Positions 1-9,300 of a stretch of 29,103 nucleotides of DNA are shown here, one piece after another (the first letter of the stretch is position 1; each line of letters opens with the position of its first letter). Source of the DNA: Bacteroidota bacterium (GTDB lineage Bacteria; Bacteroidota; Bacteroidia; Bacteroidales; UBA1715); contig JAJUFK010000002.1 in the NCBI GenBank assembly GCA_029266015.1, forward strand, positions 1-29,103, given 5' to 3'. The notes beneath the pieces are model-generated. The model was not told the DNA's origin. It saw nothing but the letters and a program-made list of their open reading frames with translations, and ran no database searches. The translations under genes were made by a program, and so were the position numbers.

Positions 1-510
1 ACTTTGTTTTACAAAATCTAATTGTAACAATGCTTTAATTTCTGAAGCGAAAGCAAAATTGCTACCATCCCAAAAATAAAAAACGGGTTTTATACCCATT
101 CTATCTCGCATAAGAATAAGCTTATGTTCAAAACAATTATACAAAGCTATGGCAAACATTCCATTAAATTCGTTGCATGCATCAATTCCTTTTTGTGCTA
201 AAAGTGAGAGAATAACTTCGGTATCGGAACTTGTTGTAACAGGTATTTGATGTTCACGGCGAAGATCATCATAATTATAAACTTCGCCATTGTACACTAT
301 AATATATTCTTTGTTATGAGAAAACATAGGTTGATTTGCCTCTTCAGACAAATCAAGTATTTTGAGTCGTCTATGAACTAATCCAACAAAAGCATCAGAA
401 AAAAAACCATCAGCATCGGGACCTCGATGAGCAAGCACTTGTCCCATTTTTTGTAATTCATGCGATTGAAACACATGCTTTGTTGAATAATATCCGGCTA
501 TACCACACAT
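1..510 (-). CDS. asnB: Asparagine synthase (glutamine-hydrolysing), N-terminal part, cut by window edge
   Basis: Reading back from the ATG at 510 gives 170 codons with no stop, running off the left edge. The product begins MCGIAGYYS, the hallmark of class II glutamine amidotransferases: Cys2, exposed after removal of Met1, is the nucleophile that hydrolyses glutamine. Further typical motifs are HRGPDADG (about 28-35), RRLKILDLS (about 47-55), NGEVYNY (about 74-80) and SDTEVIL (about 94-100), then DRMGIKP and FASEIKAL. The C-terminal synthetase domain, which adenylates aspartate, lies outside the window. It is the last visible gene of the pyrE-gldA-mltD-asnB run, 16 bp after the mltD stop, so probably co-transcribed. 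An AsnB-like amidotransferase acting on another substrate cannot be excluded without the C-terminal half. Confidence 0.93.
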   Translation of the reverse strand, partial: MCGIAGYYSTKHVFQSHELQKMGQVLAHRGPDADGFFSDAFVGLVHRRLKILDLSEEANQPMFSHNKEYIIVYNGEVYNYDDLRREHQIPVTTSSDTEVILSLLAQKGIDACNEFNGMFAIALYNCFEHKLILMRDRMGIKPVFYFWDGSNFAFASEIKALLQLDFVKQS

Positions 511-526
511 GAAATACTACAAATAA

Positions 527-2146
527 TTACATGGTTTTAATTTTTAACTTCATGCCCGGTGTTATTTTTGATTTGGTAGTAAGTCCATTCATTTGCAAAA
601 TATCATCTAAGCTTACGTTATCATATTTTTGAGAAATAGCCCATAACGTTTCACCTTTTTTTACTGTGTGATATGTATATGTATTTTTCTTATGAGTAGT
701 ACTTTCGGGTTTTGCAACAACATTTTGAGTGACTGGAGCAGAACCTAATTTTTGTTTTTGAGCTAAACTCATAGTGGTAATTTTTGCATAATAATCTTTT
801 TTATTAGCCGGCACATAAATAGTTAATTTTTTGCCAACCGCTATTGAGTTACTTAACAACTTATTCCATGTTTTTATATCTTGTATACTTACATCGTACC
901 AATTAGCAATCATATTTAAATTATCACCTTTTTTAACAAAATAGTACACAGGAACTTTCCCTTTACAAGAAGTTGTTGAATGAGAAGTATGTTTATCTGT
1001 AACTGCAGATTTTGAAATTACTGTAGGATCAAAAAATAATGAATCTTTGTATGTTAGTATTGAATCTTGGAACAGCAAAAAAGGAGTAACATAATCAATA
1101 GGTAAATACAAAGCATGTCCTTTTTCTGATGCCGGAATTATACCTACTCTATATTGAGGATTAATATCTTGTAAGAATTGTAATGGGATATTAAGCACCT
1201 CTGATACTTGTTGTAAATGAAGTTGCTGTGTAACCATAATAGTATCGGTTACCCGAGGAAATGCAATTTCACGAGGGTATAAATTATGTTCAGCATGATT
1301 CTCAAACACATAATAAGCAGCGATAAACGCAGGTACATACCCACGTGTTTCTCGTGGCAGGTATGGATAAATTTCCCAAAAATTAGTTTTACCGCCCGAA
1401 CGTGTTATAGCTTTACGAACATTGCCGGGACCACAATTATATGCTGCAATAGCAAGCAACCAATCATTAAACATTCCATACAAAGATTTTAAATATTTTG
1501 CAGCAGCATGTGTAGATTTATACGGATCACGACGATCATCAACAAACGATGTGATATGCAGTTTATACATAACTCCGGTACCCGGCATAAATTGCCACAA
1601 ACCTCCTGCCCCAACAGGCGATGTTGCACGAGGATTTAGAGCTGATTCTATAATTGCAAGATATTTAAGTTCAAGTGGTATTTCATACTTATCAAGTATT
1701 TCTTCAAACATTGGGAAATAATATTCTGCCAATCCTAACATAATTTCAACCCTATCACGTTTACGAAATGCATACACATTTATAAATGCCTGCACTTGGT
1801 CGTTGTATGATAGAGGAATTATAGAATTCATTTTAGCAATCCGCTGTTTATATTCTTCGGGGGTAAATGATGGAATATATGAACTATCATACCCTAATAA
1901 TGGGCGATTACAATATTTCCAATATTCAGATTTTTGCACATACCATAGTTGTACTAACTTATCTAAATTAGAATTAAACTGAGTAAAAATTACGGTATCT
2001 GTTAATACTTCAGAAAAATCATCGGGTTCTATTTCGGCAATTGAAAGAGTATCATCTATTACATCTACTAATGAAGTAGTATCTTCTTGTGCAAATGTAT
2101 ATACACCAATGAAAAAACTTGCAAGCAAGACAACCAATCGCTTCAT
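527..2146 (-). CDS. mltD: Membrane-bound lytic murein transglycosylase D-like (GH23 SLT domain plus two LysM)
   Basis: Cleaves the beta-1,4 bond between MurNAc and GlcNAc in peptidoglycan, leaving 1,6-anhydroMurNAc, in the periplasm. The 539-aa protein starts with a signal peptide (MKRLVVLLASFFIGVYTFAQ, cleavage near residue 19). The SLT fold spans about 140-290. The catalytic Glu is E167 in IIESALNP, followed by GAGGLWQFMPGT (180-190) and AAYNCGPGNV (234-243), both classical family-1 motifs. Two LysM peptidoglycan-binding modules lie at about 400-446 and 490-538, each with a KKGD/KKGET entry. This is the usual MltD layout, with no truncation. No lipobox is visible, so the Bacteroidota form is probably soluble periplasmic or LysM-anchored. 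It lies 11 bp downstream of gldA. Confidence 0.93.
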   Translation of the reverse strand: MKRLVVLLASFFIGVYTFAQEDTTSLVDVIDDTLSIAEIEPDDFSEVLTDTVIFTQFNSNLDKLVQLWYVQKSEYWKYCNRPLLGYDSSYIPSFTPEEYKQRIAKMNSIIPLSYNDQVQAFINVYAFRKRDRVEIMLGLAEYYFPMFEEILDKYEIPLELKYLAIIESALNPRATSPVGAGGLWQFMPGTGVMYKLHITSFVDDRRDPYKSTHAAAKYLKSLYGMFNDWLLAIAAYNCGPGNVRKAITRSGGKTNFWEIYPYLPRETRGYVPAFIAAYYVFENHAEHNLYPREIAFPRVTDTIMVTQQLHLQQVSEVLNIPLQFLQDINPQYRVGIIPASEKGHALYLPIDYVTPFLLFQDSILTYKDSLFFDPTVISKSAVTDKHTSHSTTSCKGKVPVYYFVKKGDNLNMIANWYDVSIQDIKTWNKLLSNSIAVGKKLTIYVPANKKDYYAKITTMSLAQKQKLGSAPVTQNVVAKPESTTHKKNTYTYHTVKKGETLWAISQKYDNVSLDDILQMNGLTTKSKITPGMKLKIKTM

Positions 2147-2157
2147 ACAAGAAATTT

Positions 2158-3072
2158 TTATGTTATTTTTGTTAATTCTTGAAATACTTGTTCCAATGTT
2201 TTTTCTTGAAATTGCATAGCAAGAACAGTTATATTATTTTGAACTGCAAAATTAAATATATTTTGCCGAATATCCACATTATCAATTGGTTTAATGAGCC
2301 ACTGAGTTGCACTTACCGGAATTAAATCTGCTACCATAGGTATTTGCATCAACATGTCTTTTGAACATGTTTCAAGAAATTCAACCGAAATAGTTACAGA
2401 ATTTCCTTGCGACTGCTTAATTTTGTGTGAATCATTATTTGCTACTATAGAACCATTATTAATAATAATCACTCTATTACAAATAGCCTCAACCTCTTGC
2501 ATTATATGTGTTGAAAGAATAACTGTTTTTTCTTTTCCAACAGAAGCAATTACATTACGAATTTCAATGATTTGATTTGGATCTAATCCTGTTGTAGGTT
2601 CATCAAGTATAAGTACTTGAGGATTATGAATAAGTACCGAAGCTAATCCTACACGCTGTCGATACCCTTTAGACAGTGCTCCTATTTTTTTATGTTGTTC
2701 TACTTGTAATCCGGTAAGTTCAATAATTGAAGTTATCTGTTTTTGAATAGCACCTTTCATACTATACATACGAGCTACAAACAACAAATATTCGGTAACA
2801 TACATGTCCAAGTACATTGGATTATGTTCGGGCAAATATCCAATCGATTTTTTAACTTCAATTGCTTTGGTTCTTACATCAAGCCCATTTACTTGAACAC
2901 TTCCTTCAAAATCTGTAATATACCCGGTAATTATCTTCATGGTAGTAGATTTTCCGGCACCATTGGGACCAATAAAACCAACAATTTCACCCTTTGAAAT
3001 TTCAAATGAAATATTATTTACCGCTTTTTGAGTACCAAATGTTTTGGTAAGATTTTGAATGTGAATTGACAT
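2158..3072 (-). CDS. gldA: ABC transporter ATP-binding protein, GldA-type
   Basis: ATPase subunit of a membrane ABC exporter. Visible motifs: Walker A GPNGAGKST (35-43), signature LSKGYRQRVGLA (133-144), Walker B LILDEP (about 154-159) with catalytic E158, D-loop GLDP, and switch His189 in STHIMQE. The Q-loop position carries Glu in YLPEHNP (79-85), typical of the GldA/CcmA/NatA branch. N-terminal sequence and length (304 aa) match gliding-motility GldA by eye. In gliding Bacteroidota GldA works with the permease/auxiliary proteins GldF and GldG, but neither is in the window. GldA-like ATPases also occur in non-gliding members, so motility should not be inferred. It sits 15 bp after pyrE and 11 bp before mltD. 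Confidence 0.88.
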   Translation of the reverse strand: MSIHIQNLTKTFGTQKAVNNISFEISKGEIVGFIGPNGAGKSTTMKIITGYITDFEGSVQVNGLDVRTKAIEVKKSIGYLPEHNPMYLDMYVTEYLLFVARMYSMKGAIQKQITSIIELTGLQVEQHKKIGALSKGYRQRVGLASVLIHNPQVLILDEPTTGLDPNQIIEIRNVIASVGKEKTVILSTHIMQEVEAICNRVIIINNGSIVANNDSHKIKQSQGNSVTISVEFLETCSKDMLMQIPMVADLIPVSATQWLIKPIDNVDIRQNIFNFAVQNNITVLAMQFQEKTLEQVFQELTKIT

Positions 3073-3087
3073 AATCTGTATTCTTAT

Positions 3088-3720
3088 TTATTGCCCCCAG
3101 GATTCAGGATGTTTTCGCCATTCTTGCAAACTGAGAACTTGATCTTGAGTAATATAATTTTTTTCGATAGCTAACGCTATTAACGCATTATAATTACTAA
3201 GCGTATGTAATGAACAATGAGCCTTTTCAAAATTTTGTACCGCAGTATCAAAACCATAGGTAAAAATTGCCAGCATACCTAATACTGTACATCCGGCTTC
3301 TCTCAAAGATTCTACAGCTTTAAGACTACTGCCTCCCGTTGAAATTAAATCTTCTATAACTACAACTGATTGCCCTTTTTCAAAATATCCTTCTATTACA
3401 TTTGTCAGTCCATGAGCTTTAGAAGACGAACGCACGTAAATAAATGGTAATCCTAATTCTTCGGCGGTAAGAACACCTACAGCTATTGCTCCTGTTGCTA
3501 CTCCTGCTATAACTTGAACTTTTGGATATAATTCTTGAATTTTTTGTGCAAATGCCTTTGCTATTGTTTTTCGTATAGCGGGATATGATAAAGTTTTACG
3601 ATTGTCGCAATAAATTGGCGATTTCCAACCGCTTGCCCATGTAAAAGGATTTGCAGGTTGTAATTTAATTGCGTTAATTTGCAATAAATGTTCTGCAATT
3701 AATTGTTCTGTTGAAATCAT
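3088..3720 (-). CDS. pyrE: Orotate phosphoribosyltransferase
   Basis: Converts orotate and PRPP to orotidine 5'-monophosphate in de novo pyrimidine synthesis. The 210-aa length is normal. Recognition motifs are NPFTWASGWKSPIYCDNR (24-41), the loop VIAGVATGAIAVG (70-82), YVRSSSKAHG (95-104), and the PRPP-binding motif VVVIEDLISTGGSS (119-132) with the acidic pair E123/D124. The C-terminal EWR...WG ending is also typical of Bacteroidota PyrE. The start at 3720 is supported by conserved sequence beginning close to it (LLQINAIKLQP). Its ATG overlaps the ATG of the divergent NUDIX gene by 2 bp (shared CATG), so its promoter must lie inside the NUDIX coding sequence. First gene of the pyrE-gldA-mltD-asnB run. 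Confidence 0.96.
   Translation of the reverse strand: MISTEQLIAEHLLQINAIKLQPANPFTWASGWKSPIYCDNRKTLSYPAIRKTIAKAFAQKIQELYPKVQVIAGVATGAIAVGVLTAEELGLPFIYVRSSSKAHGLTNVIEGYFEKGQSVVVIEDLISTGGSSLKAVESLREAGCTVLGMLAIFTYGFDTAVQNFEKAHCSLHTLSNYNALIALAIEKNYITQDQVLSLQEWRKHPESWGQ
3650..3681 (+). promoter_or_regulatory. Predicted promoter of the NUDIX gene, inside pyrE
   Basis: TTTG (3650-3653), 20-nt spacer, then TTAATTTG (3674-3681). This fits the Bacteroidota pattern TTTG-N19-21-TAnnTTTG with one mismatch and lies 37 bp before the NUDIX ATG. It is inside pyrE because there is no intergenic space. Pattern match by eye only; such patterns are common in AT-rich DNA. Confidence 0.35.
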
Positions 3721-4345
3721 GGAAAGAAAAATTTATTTCAATACACATTTTGTTATTTTATCGGACGGTAAAAATACAAAATTTTCGGGTGAAACGCACA
3801 TATGTAATAACAAAACTGAAATTTTACATATAATTACCACTTATATTAACAATCCAACACAAGATATATGTATAGTATATCACGATTTTGAATATCTTTG
3901 CAATGAAGTAACCAATCAATTCAATTATATAGAAGCCGCTGGCGGAATAGTAGAAAATGAACATCATGCTATTGTATGCATCTATAGAAATAATATGTGG
4001 GATTTGCCTAAGGGAAAAGCAGAAAAAGGTGAAACACCCGAACAAACTGCTATACGTGAAGTATGTGAAGAAACAGGCCTACATTCTGTATCAATACATT
4101 CATTTATTTGTTCTACATGGCATACATACCAACATCCTAAAGGAATGGTTCTGAAACAAACCTACTGGTATGCCATGAATTCACATTCTGAACAAAAACT
4201 TATACCACAAATTGAAGAAGGCATTACACAAATAGATTGGATTCCTCTATCACACATTTCAATTGTATATTCACAAACCTATCAATCTATTCGCGATGTT
4301 TTACATTCATTTTACCATACAAGTAATAGAAACACACAGATATAA
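3719..4345 (+). CDS. NUDIX hydrolase
   Basis: Hydrolyses a nucleoside diphosphate linked to another moiety; the actual substrate cannot be read from sequence. A perfect NUDIX box GX5EX7REUXEEXGU occupies residues 99-121, running from GKAEKGE to REVCEETGL, with metal-ligand glutamates E114, E117 and E118. It is preceded by AAGGIVEN (73-80) and WDLPKGK (94-100), typical of the fold. The first 70 residues form an N-terminal extension (MERKIYFNTHFVILSDG) that I recognise from Bacteroidota NUDIX proteins but whose role I do not know. The start is kept at 3719 because this extension appears conserved, even though it overlaps the divergent pyrE start codon by 2 bp. An ADP-sugar, (d)NTP or Ap4A-type substrate are all possible. 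Confidence 0.92.
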   Translation: MERKIYFNTHFVILSDGKNTKFSGETHICNNKTEILHIITTYINNPTQDICIVYHDFEYLCNEVTNQFNYIEAAGGIVENEHHAIVCIYRNNMWDLPKGKAEKGETPEQTAIREVCEETGLHSVSIHSFICSTWHTYQHPKGMVLKQTYWYAMNSHSEQKLIPQIEEGITQIDWIPLSHISIVYSQTYQSIRDVLHSFYHTSNRNTQI

Positions 4346-4428
4346 GAAACTTTTTAAAAATTCTAATGAAACATCTTGCAAATAGTATGTTTTTTATAAT
4401 TTTACTTTTTTAAAAATTACTATTGTAA

Positions 4429-5244
4429 ATGATAGCCGGTTGTATTTCAAAATTTGTTTGTGTAAATGGAAAAGTGATACCTAGTTCTGATGTAACTCTT
4501 CCTCAATCTACAATGGTATTGTATGATGTATTACGGGTTTATAATACAATACCTCTATTTACTGAATTACATGCGCAGCGATTTTTTGATTCATTTACAT
4601 TGGCAAAATTACCTCAACCATTTATGCGCCATGTGTTTGAAACATCAATATATTCACTTATTTCTCGCGAAAAAATTAATGAAGGCAATATTCGATGTGC
4701 ATATTATGTAAGTGATAATCCTCTATTTATAGTATATCAAATATCGCATTCATACCCTACCGATTCCATGTATAAACATGGTGTTGAAGTAGCAACACTC
4801 AATGCAATACGCGAGAACCCAAATGTAAAACAAGAATTACATGTACGCACCATTGCAAATTCTGTAATTGCAGAAAAAGGAGTGTATGATGTTTTATTAA
4901 TAGATGCTGACGGGAACATTACAGAAGGAAGTCGTACAAATATTTTTTTTATAAAAAATAACACTGTATACACTGCTCCCGCAACCGATGTGTTAGTTGG
5001 TATAACAAGAAAAAAACTAACTGAAATAATGACTGAAAAACAATTGGTGTGGTATGAACAAAAAATTCCGTTTGCACAAATACAAGAATTTGACGCAGCT
5101 TTTATTACCGGCACTTCACCCAAGATTTTGCCAATTTCTACAATTATTCCTGATATAAAATTTAACACAAACAACAACCACTTACGATTACTACAACAGT
5201 TGTATGATAAAGAAATAGAAACATATGTAAATAGAAGATTATAA
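4429..5244 (+). CDS. Aminotransferase class IV-like protein (BCAT/ADC-lyase fold)
   Basis: The 271-aa product has the D-amino-acid/branched-chain aminotransferase fold type IV layout: LYDVLRVYNTIPLFTELHAQRF (about 31-52, the first two-domain motif), HSYPTDSMYKHGVEV (107-121), LLIDADGNITEGSRTNIFFI (156-175, the strongest class IV motif, contacting PLP), and VLVGITRKKLTE (188-199). Where class IV enzymes carry the PLP-binding lysine (pattern LKTxNYL), this protein reads HVRTIANSV, so Arg140 seems to sit at the lysine position. It may be a subgroup with altered chemistry, or my alignment may be off. It would otherwise act on branched-chain or D-amino acids, or as aminodeoxychorismate lyase. It is 24 bp upstream of ddl and probably co-transcribed, so a role near D-amino-acid or cell-wall metabolism is possible but only inferred. 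Confidence 0.8.
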   Translation: MIAGCISKFVCVNGKVIPSSDVTLPQSTMVLYDVLRVYNTIPLFTELHAQRFFDSFTLAKLPQPFMRHVFETSIYSLISREKINEGNIRCAYYVSDNPLFIVYQISHSYPTDSMYKHGVEVATLNAIRENPNVKQELHVRTIANSVIAEKGVYDVLLIDADGNITEGSRTNIFFIKNNTVYTAPATDVLVGITRKKLTEIMTEKQLVWYEQKIPFAQIQEFDAAFITGTSPKILPISTIIPDIKFNTNNNHLRLLQQLYDKEIETYVNRRL

Positions 5245-5268
5245 TTTTACTTAAAAACGTACAATACT

Positions 5269-6246
5269 ATGAAGAAAAAAATTGCAATTATTGGCGGTGG
5301 ATACTCGTCTGAAGCAGAAATATCAATGAAAAGCACTCGTCAATTATGCGAAATGATGGACAATTCATTATTTGATTTATTTCCTGTTTTTATTAGTAAA
5401 CAAGCTTGGATAGTTCAAACACAAAATAATGAATATCCTATACAAAAAGAAGATTTTTCGTTTGTGTACAATGGTGAAAAAATAACATTTGATTGTATTT
5501 ATAATTCAATACACGGTACTCCGGGCGAAGATGGCAGACTTGCTTCATATTTTGAATTACTTGGAATTCCTTATACTAGTTGTGGGGTATTTACTTCGGC
5601 CCTTACATTTAACAAATATGCAACTAAAATGTTTTTACAATCGTTTGGCGTACAAAGTGCCAAAGCAGTATTAGTTAGAAAAAATGATACAATTAATGCT
5701 CATGATATTGTTGAAAAATTGGGCTTACCATGTTTTGTAAAACCAAATAACGGAGGCTCAAGTTTTGGCGTTTCTAAAGTTAAATCAGTTGATGATATAA
5801 TACCTGCAATACACAAAGCATTACTCGAAGATTCTGAAGTTATTATTGAAAGTTTTATTCAAGGTACAGAAATAAGCAATGGTGTATATAAAATTGGAAA
5901 TAATATAACCGTATTGCCAATTACCGAAATCAGAACAGATAATGAATTTTTTGACTATCAGGCAAAATATGAAGGAAAAAGTAAAGAAATTACACCTGCA
6001 GAAATTTCAGAAGAATTATCAAACAAATGCAAAAAACTAACAGCTCAAATATATTCACACCTTGATTGTAAAGGAATATGTAGGGTTGATTATATCATAC
6101 AAAACAATGAATTGTATATGCTCGAAATAAATACTGTTCCCGGAATGAGTAAAGCAAGTATAATTCCTCAACAAATAAGAGCTGCAGGCATGAAAGAATC
6201 CGACGTTTTTACAGCTATTATAAATGATGTGCTTCACACAAAATAA
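5269..6246 (+). CDS. ddl: D-alanine--D-alanine ligase
   Basis: ATP-grasp enzyme joining two D-alanines for the peptidoglycan stem peptide, in the cytoplasm. The 325-aa length is normal. Visible motifs: GGGYSSEAEIS (9-19) with E15 as the first-subsite glutamate, HGTPGEDG (82-89), KPNNGGSSFGVSK (158-170), the omega-loop YQAKYEGKS (230-238), and EINTVPGMS (286-294) with the metal ligands. The KY pair K233-Y234 is at the position where D-Ala-D-Ala ligases have Tyr and D-lactate-type ligases have Phe, so ordinary D-Ala-D-Ala specificity is expected. It follows the class IV aminotransferase-like gene by 24 bp and ends at a strong hairpin. Confidence 0.96.
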   Translation: MKKKIAIIGGGYSSEAEISMKSTRQLCEMMDNSLFDLFPVFISKQAWIVQTQNNEYPIQKEDFSFVYNGEKITFDCIYNSIHGTPGEDGRLASYFELLGIPYTSCGVFTSALTFNKYATKMFLQSFGVQSAKAVLVRKNDTINAHDIVEKLGLPCFVKPNNGGSSFGVSKVKSVDDIIPAIHKALLEDSEVIIESFIQGTEISNGVYKIGNNITVLPITEIRTDNEFFDYQAKYEGKSKEITPAEISEELSNKCKKLTAQIYSHLDCKGICRVDYIIQNNELYMLEINTVPGMSKASIIPQQIRAAGMKESDVFTAIINDVLHTK

Positions 6247-6270
6247 TTGTATATAAAATACAAATGAATA

Positions 6271-6305
6271 AAAAAGGTGGATATTATGAATATATCCACC
6301 TTTTT
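6271..6305. terminator. Bidirectional rho-independent terminator between ddl and GH8 gene
   Basis: A perfect 14-bp inverted repeat (AAAAAGGTGGATAT at 6271-6284 and its complement at 6292-6305) surrounds a 7-nt loop. The A-run on the left and T-run on the right give a U-tract in both directions, as expected between convergent genes. Confidence 0.92.
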
Positions 6306-6334
6306 GTTTATACCATTACTAAAATAAACCTATT

Positions 6335-9300
6335 TTATTTTTTGACTAATCGTATTGTTTGTTGTGTTCCATTAGCAAAAACTACTGTTACAAAATAAAC
6401 ACCTTTTGCTATAGACTCTACAGAAACTTGAGCTATTTTTTCATTCACAAGTAACGTAGTTGTAGCTCCTAAAATAGTAGTTATAACAACTTGTTTAATT
6501 ACTTCATAAGATTCTAACATTACCATTTGATTATTTGCATTCACAATACAATTAGTTTGTTCTACAGCTTCAATATTGGTACGTACCGATGCCAGAAAAG
6601 CATTATACACATTTTGTAATGTAACAACCTGAGCATCAATATCAGTTTGTGTTGCATTTTGATTCAACATCAAAGTATTAGCGGTAATCAATTCTGCATA
6701 TAAAGCATTAAAAGTATTTGCAGGATATTGTCCTATTTGATTTCCAATTTGTGCAGTAGCTATTTTAGCTTCAGCAATATCAATTAAATCTTGTAAAGTT
6801 GCAACATTTACAGGATATGGTACAACTGAATTTAAAAATGATGTAATTTCATTTTGCAAGGTATTTACAGCATCTGTAATTTGTACTTGCGTAGTTGCTG
6901 TATTCAACACATTTTGAGCTACAGTAATAGCATTGTTTAATGCAGTAACCGATGAGAACGGATAATTACCCGGTTGGTTTCCGGTATTATTAGTTGCCAA
7001 TAATAATGTTGAAGTAGCTTGATCTATTTTATCTTGTAATGTTAAAGTATTAATTCCATTTACCGAATTCAAGAAAGTAGTAACTGCTGTATTTAAAGTA
7101 GAAACAGCATTGTCAACTTGTAACTGAGTAGCCGAGGTATTATTATTTATCGCTTGAGCTGCAGTAATTGCATTCATTAAAGTTGTTTTACTACCCACAG
7201 GATATTGTCCATTTGCAGTTCCTTCTACAGCACTATTATATATACCTGTAGCATATGAAATAGTTGATACCAAAGTAGATTTATTTACAACCACAATTGT
7301 AATTTGTGAATTTTGGAACGTTACAATAGCAGCATCTAATGTAGCTTTTGCATTATCTACTTGTATTTGTGTAGCACTTGTATTTGTATATACCGCTTGT
7401 GCAGCATTAATTGCCAATAATAATGTATTACGAGAACCTGCAGGATATTGTCCAACAGCTGTTCCTTCGATAGAATTTACATATAAATTATTACCTGTTG
7501 CTATTGATGTTTGCAATGCTGTTTTTGACACGGTATTGGTTATAATCGAAGCCTGGAATGTAGCTACTGCAGCATCTAATGAAGTTTTTGCATTGTCTAC
7601 TTGAGTTTGTGTAGCACTTGTGTTATTATATACTGTTTGAGCAGCTGTAATTGCATTCAATAATGTTGCTTTAGAACCTACAGGGTAATTACCTACCGCA
7701 GTTCCCTCAGTTGCTGTATTGTATATAGATTGTGCGGTTGATAGAGAACTTACAAGCAACGATTTATCAACTGCCACTGACGTGACTACTGATGCTAAGA
7801 ATGTTTGAATAGCAGTATTGAGCGTTGTAGTTGCATTATCAACTTGAGTTTGTGTAGCTGCTGTATTATTATTAACCGCTTCTGCTGCCGCTATAGCATT
7901 TTGCAATGCCATACCCGCCGACAATGGATATTCACCTACACCCGGATTTGTTTTTATTTTAGAATTATTTACCGATAATGTAGTATTTGCTTCAGCAATT
8001 TTAGCTGTTAACGCATCTTTGTTTACTACTGTTTGAGTAGGCAAATTAAGTACCTTACCATCAATTCTAACCTCATCAATCCAAATTGTTCCTGATGTTC
8101 CATCAGCTGCCTGCTTTTTCCATTGGAATTTAACCACTTTTGATGCATCCCATGGTACATCATTGCCCCAATAGGGACTTTGTGCAAACGATGTCCATGG
8201 TATTGTTACTAATGTCCAATTAGCATGTGAAGATATTTGTGCCGTATAAAAGTCACTGTCTGTATTTGTTGAAAGACCAACCTCTAAAGCTACAGCATCA
8301 CCTTTATGATAAAATGATATACCTGTTGAACCACTTAAATCATAGGCAGCCTCCGGGTTTTTTAAAGCAAAGCCAAAACCTACAAACGGATCGTACCCTA
8401 ACTGTGCAGCCCCCATTAAAGTATAAGTAATTTTTGCTGCACTATCAGTACCATTTGCACCTCCTAAAGACATTGTAAATGGACTTGTTTGAGTTGATAA
8501 TGGTGTTACTATTGATGACCCACCAGGAGCTGCATCATTATATGAATACCAAAATGTTAGAAGTTTTGTTTGATTTCCGTCTTCACAGTCTGCTATAAGA
8601 GTATTTGTGCTTACCGATGTAATAACCGAAGCTTGAAACGTAGCTACTGCAGCATCTAATGTAGTTTTAGCATTATCTACTTGTGTTTGTGTAGCACTTG
8701 CATTGTTATATACTGTTTGTGCAGCTGTAATTGCATTAAGCAATGTTGCTTTAGAACCAACCGGATATTGACCTAAGGCAGTTCCTTCTATTGCTGCATT
8801 ATGTATAGCTGTAGCCGATGTTATTGCACTTGCTAATAATGATTTGTCAATTGTAGTTTGTGTCGGTAAATTTAATACTTTACCTATTACTGTAACTTCA
8901 TCAATTCCATAATTAAACGAACGTGCTGTACCATCTTTTATTTGCCATTGCAATTTAGTTACTTTTGATGCATCAAAGGGTTTCACATTTGCTACTGCTG
9001 TAGCATCACCTGTTGTCATCCAACTAGGTTGAGACATATTTGTAAACGGTACTTCCACTAATGTCCAATTTGCATGTGCATTTACAGATATAGCATAATC
9101 ATATCCGGCATTGTTTTTAATATATGCATCATCTAAAATTACATTAAATACTATCGCATCACCTTTATGCCAAAATGATATTCCGGTTGCTCCGGTTAAA
9201 TCATAATTTGCTTCTGGGTCTTTCATTGCAAAACCAATTCCGCATGATTCATATGATGGTGCGCCGGGATTCACTAATTGGCCGGTTACTATTGCCGCAC

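Noticed and set aside
4349..4422. Two near-identical ACTTTTTAAAAATT-like tracts between the NUDIX and aminotransferase genes
   Set aside because: Low-complexity AT-rich DNA; neither a stable hairpin nor a promoter at a sensible distance from the start could be supported.
4737..5177. Minus-strand 146-aa reading frame opposite the aminotransferase gene
   Set aside because: Antisense shadow of a gene with strong family motifs; no homology pattern or start context of its own.
6335..8040. CRISPR or microsatellite-like array
   Set aside because: The repeats are about 240 bp, degenerate and in frame within the GH8 gene; they encode protein domains, not spaced direct repeats.
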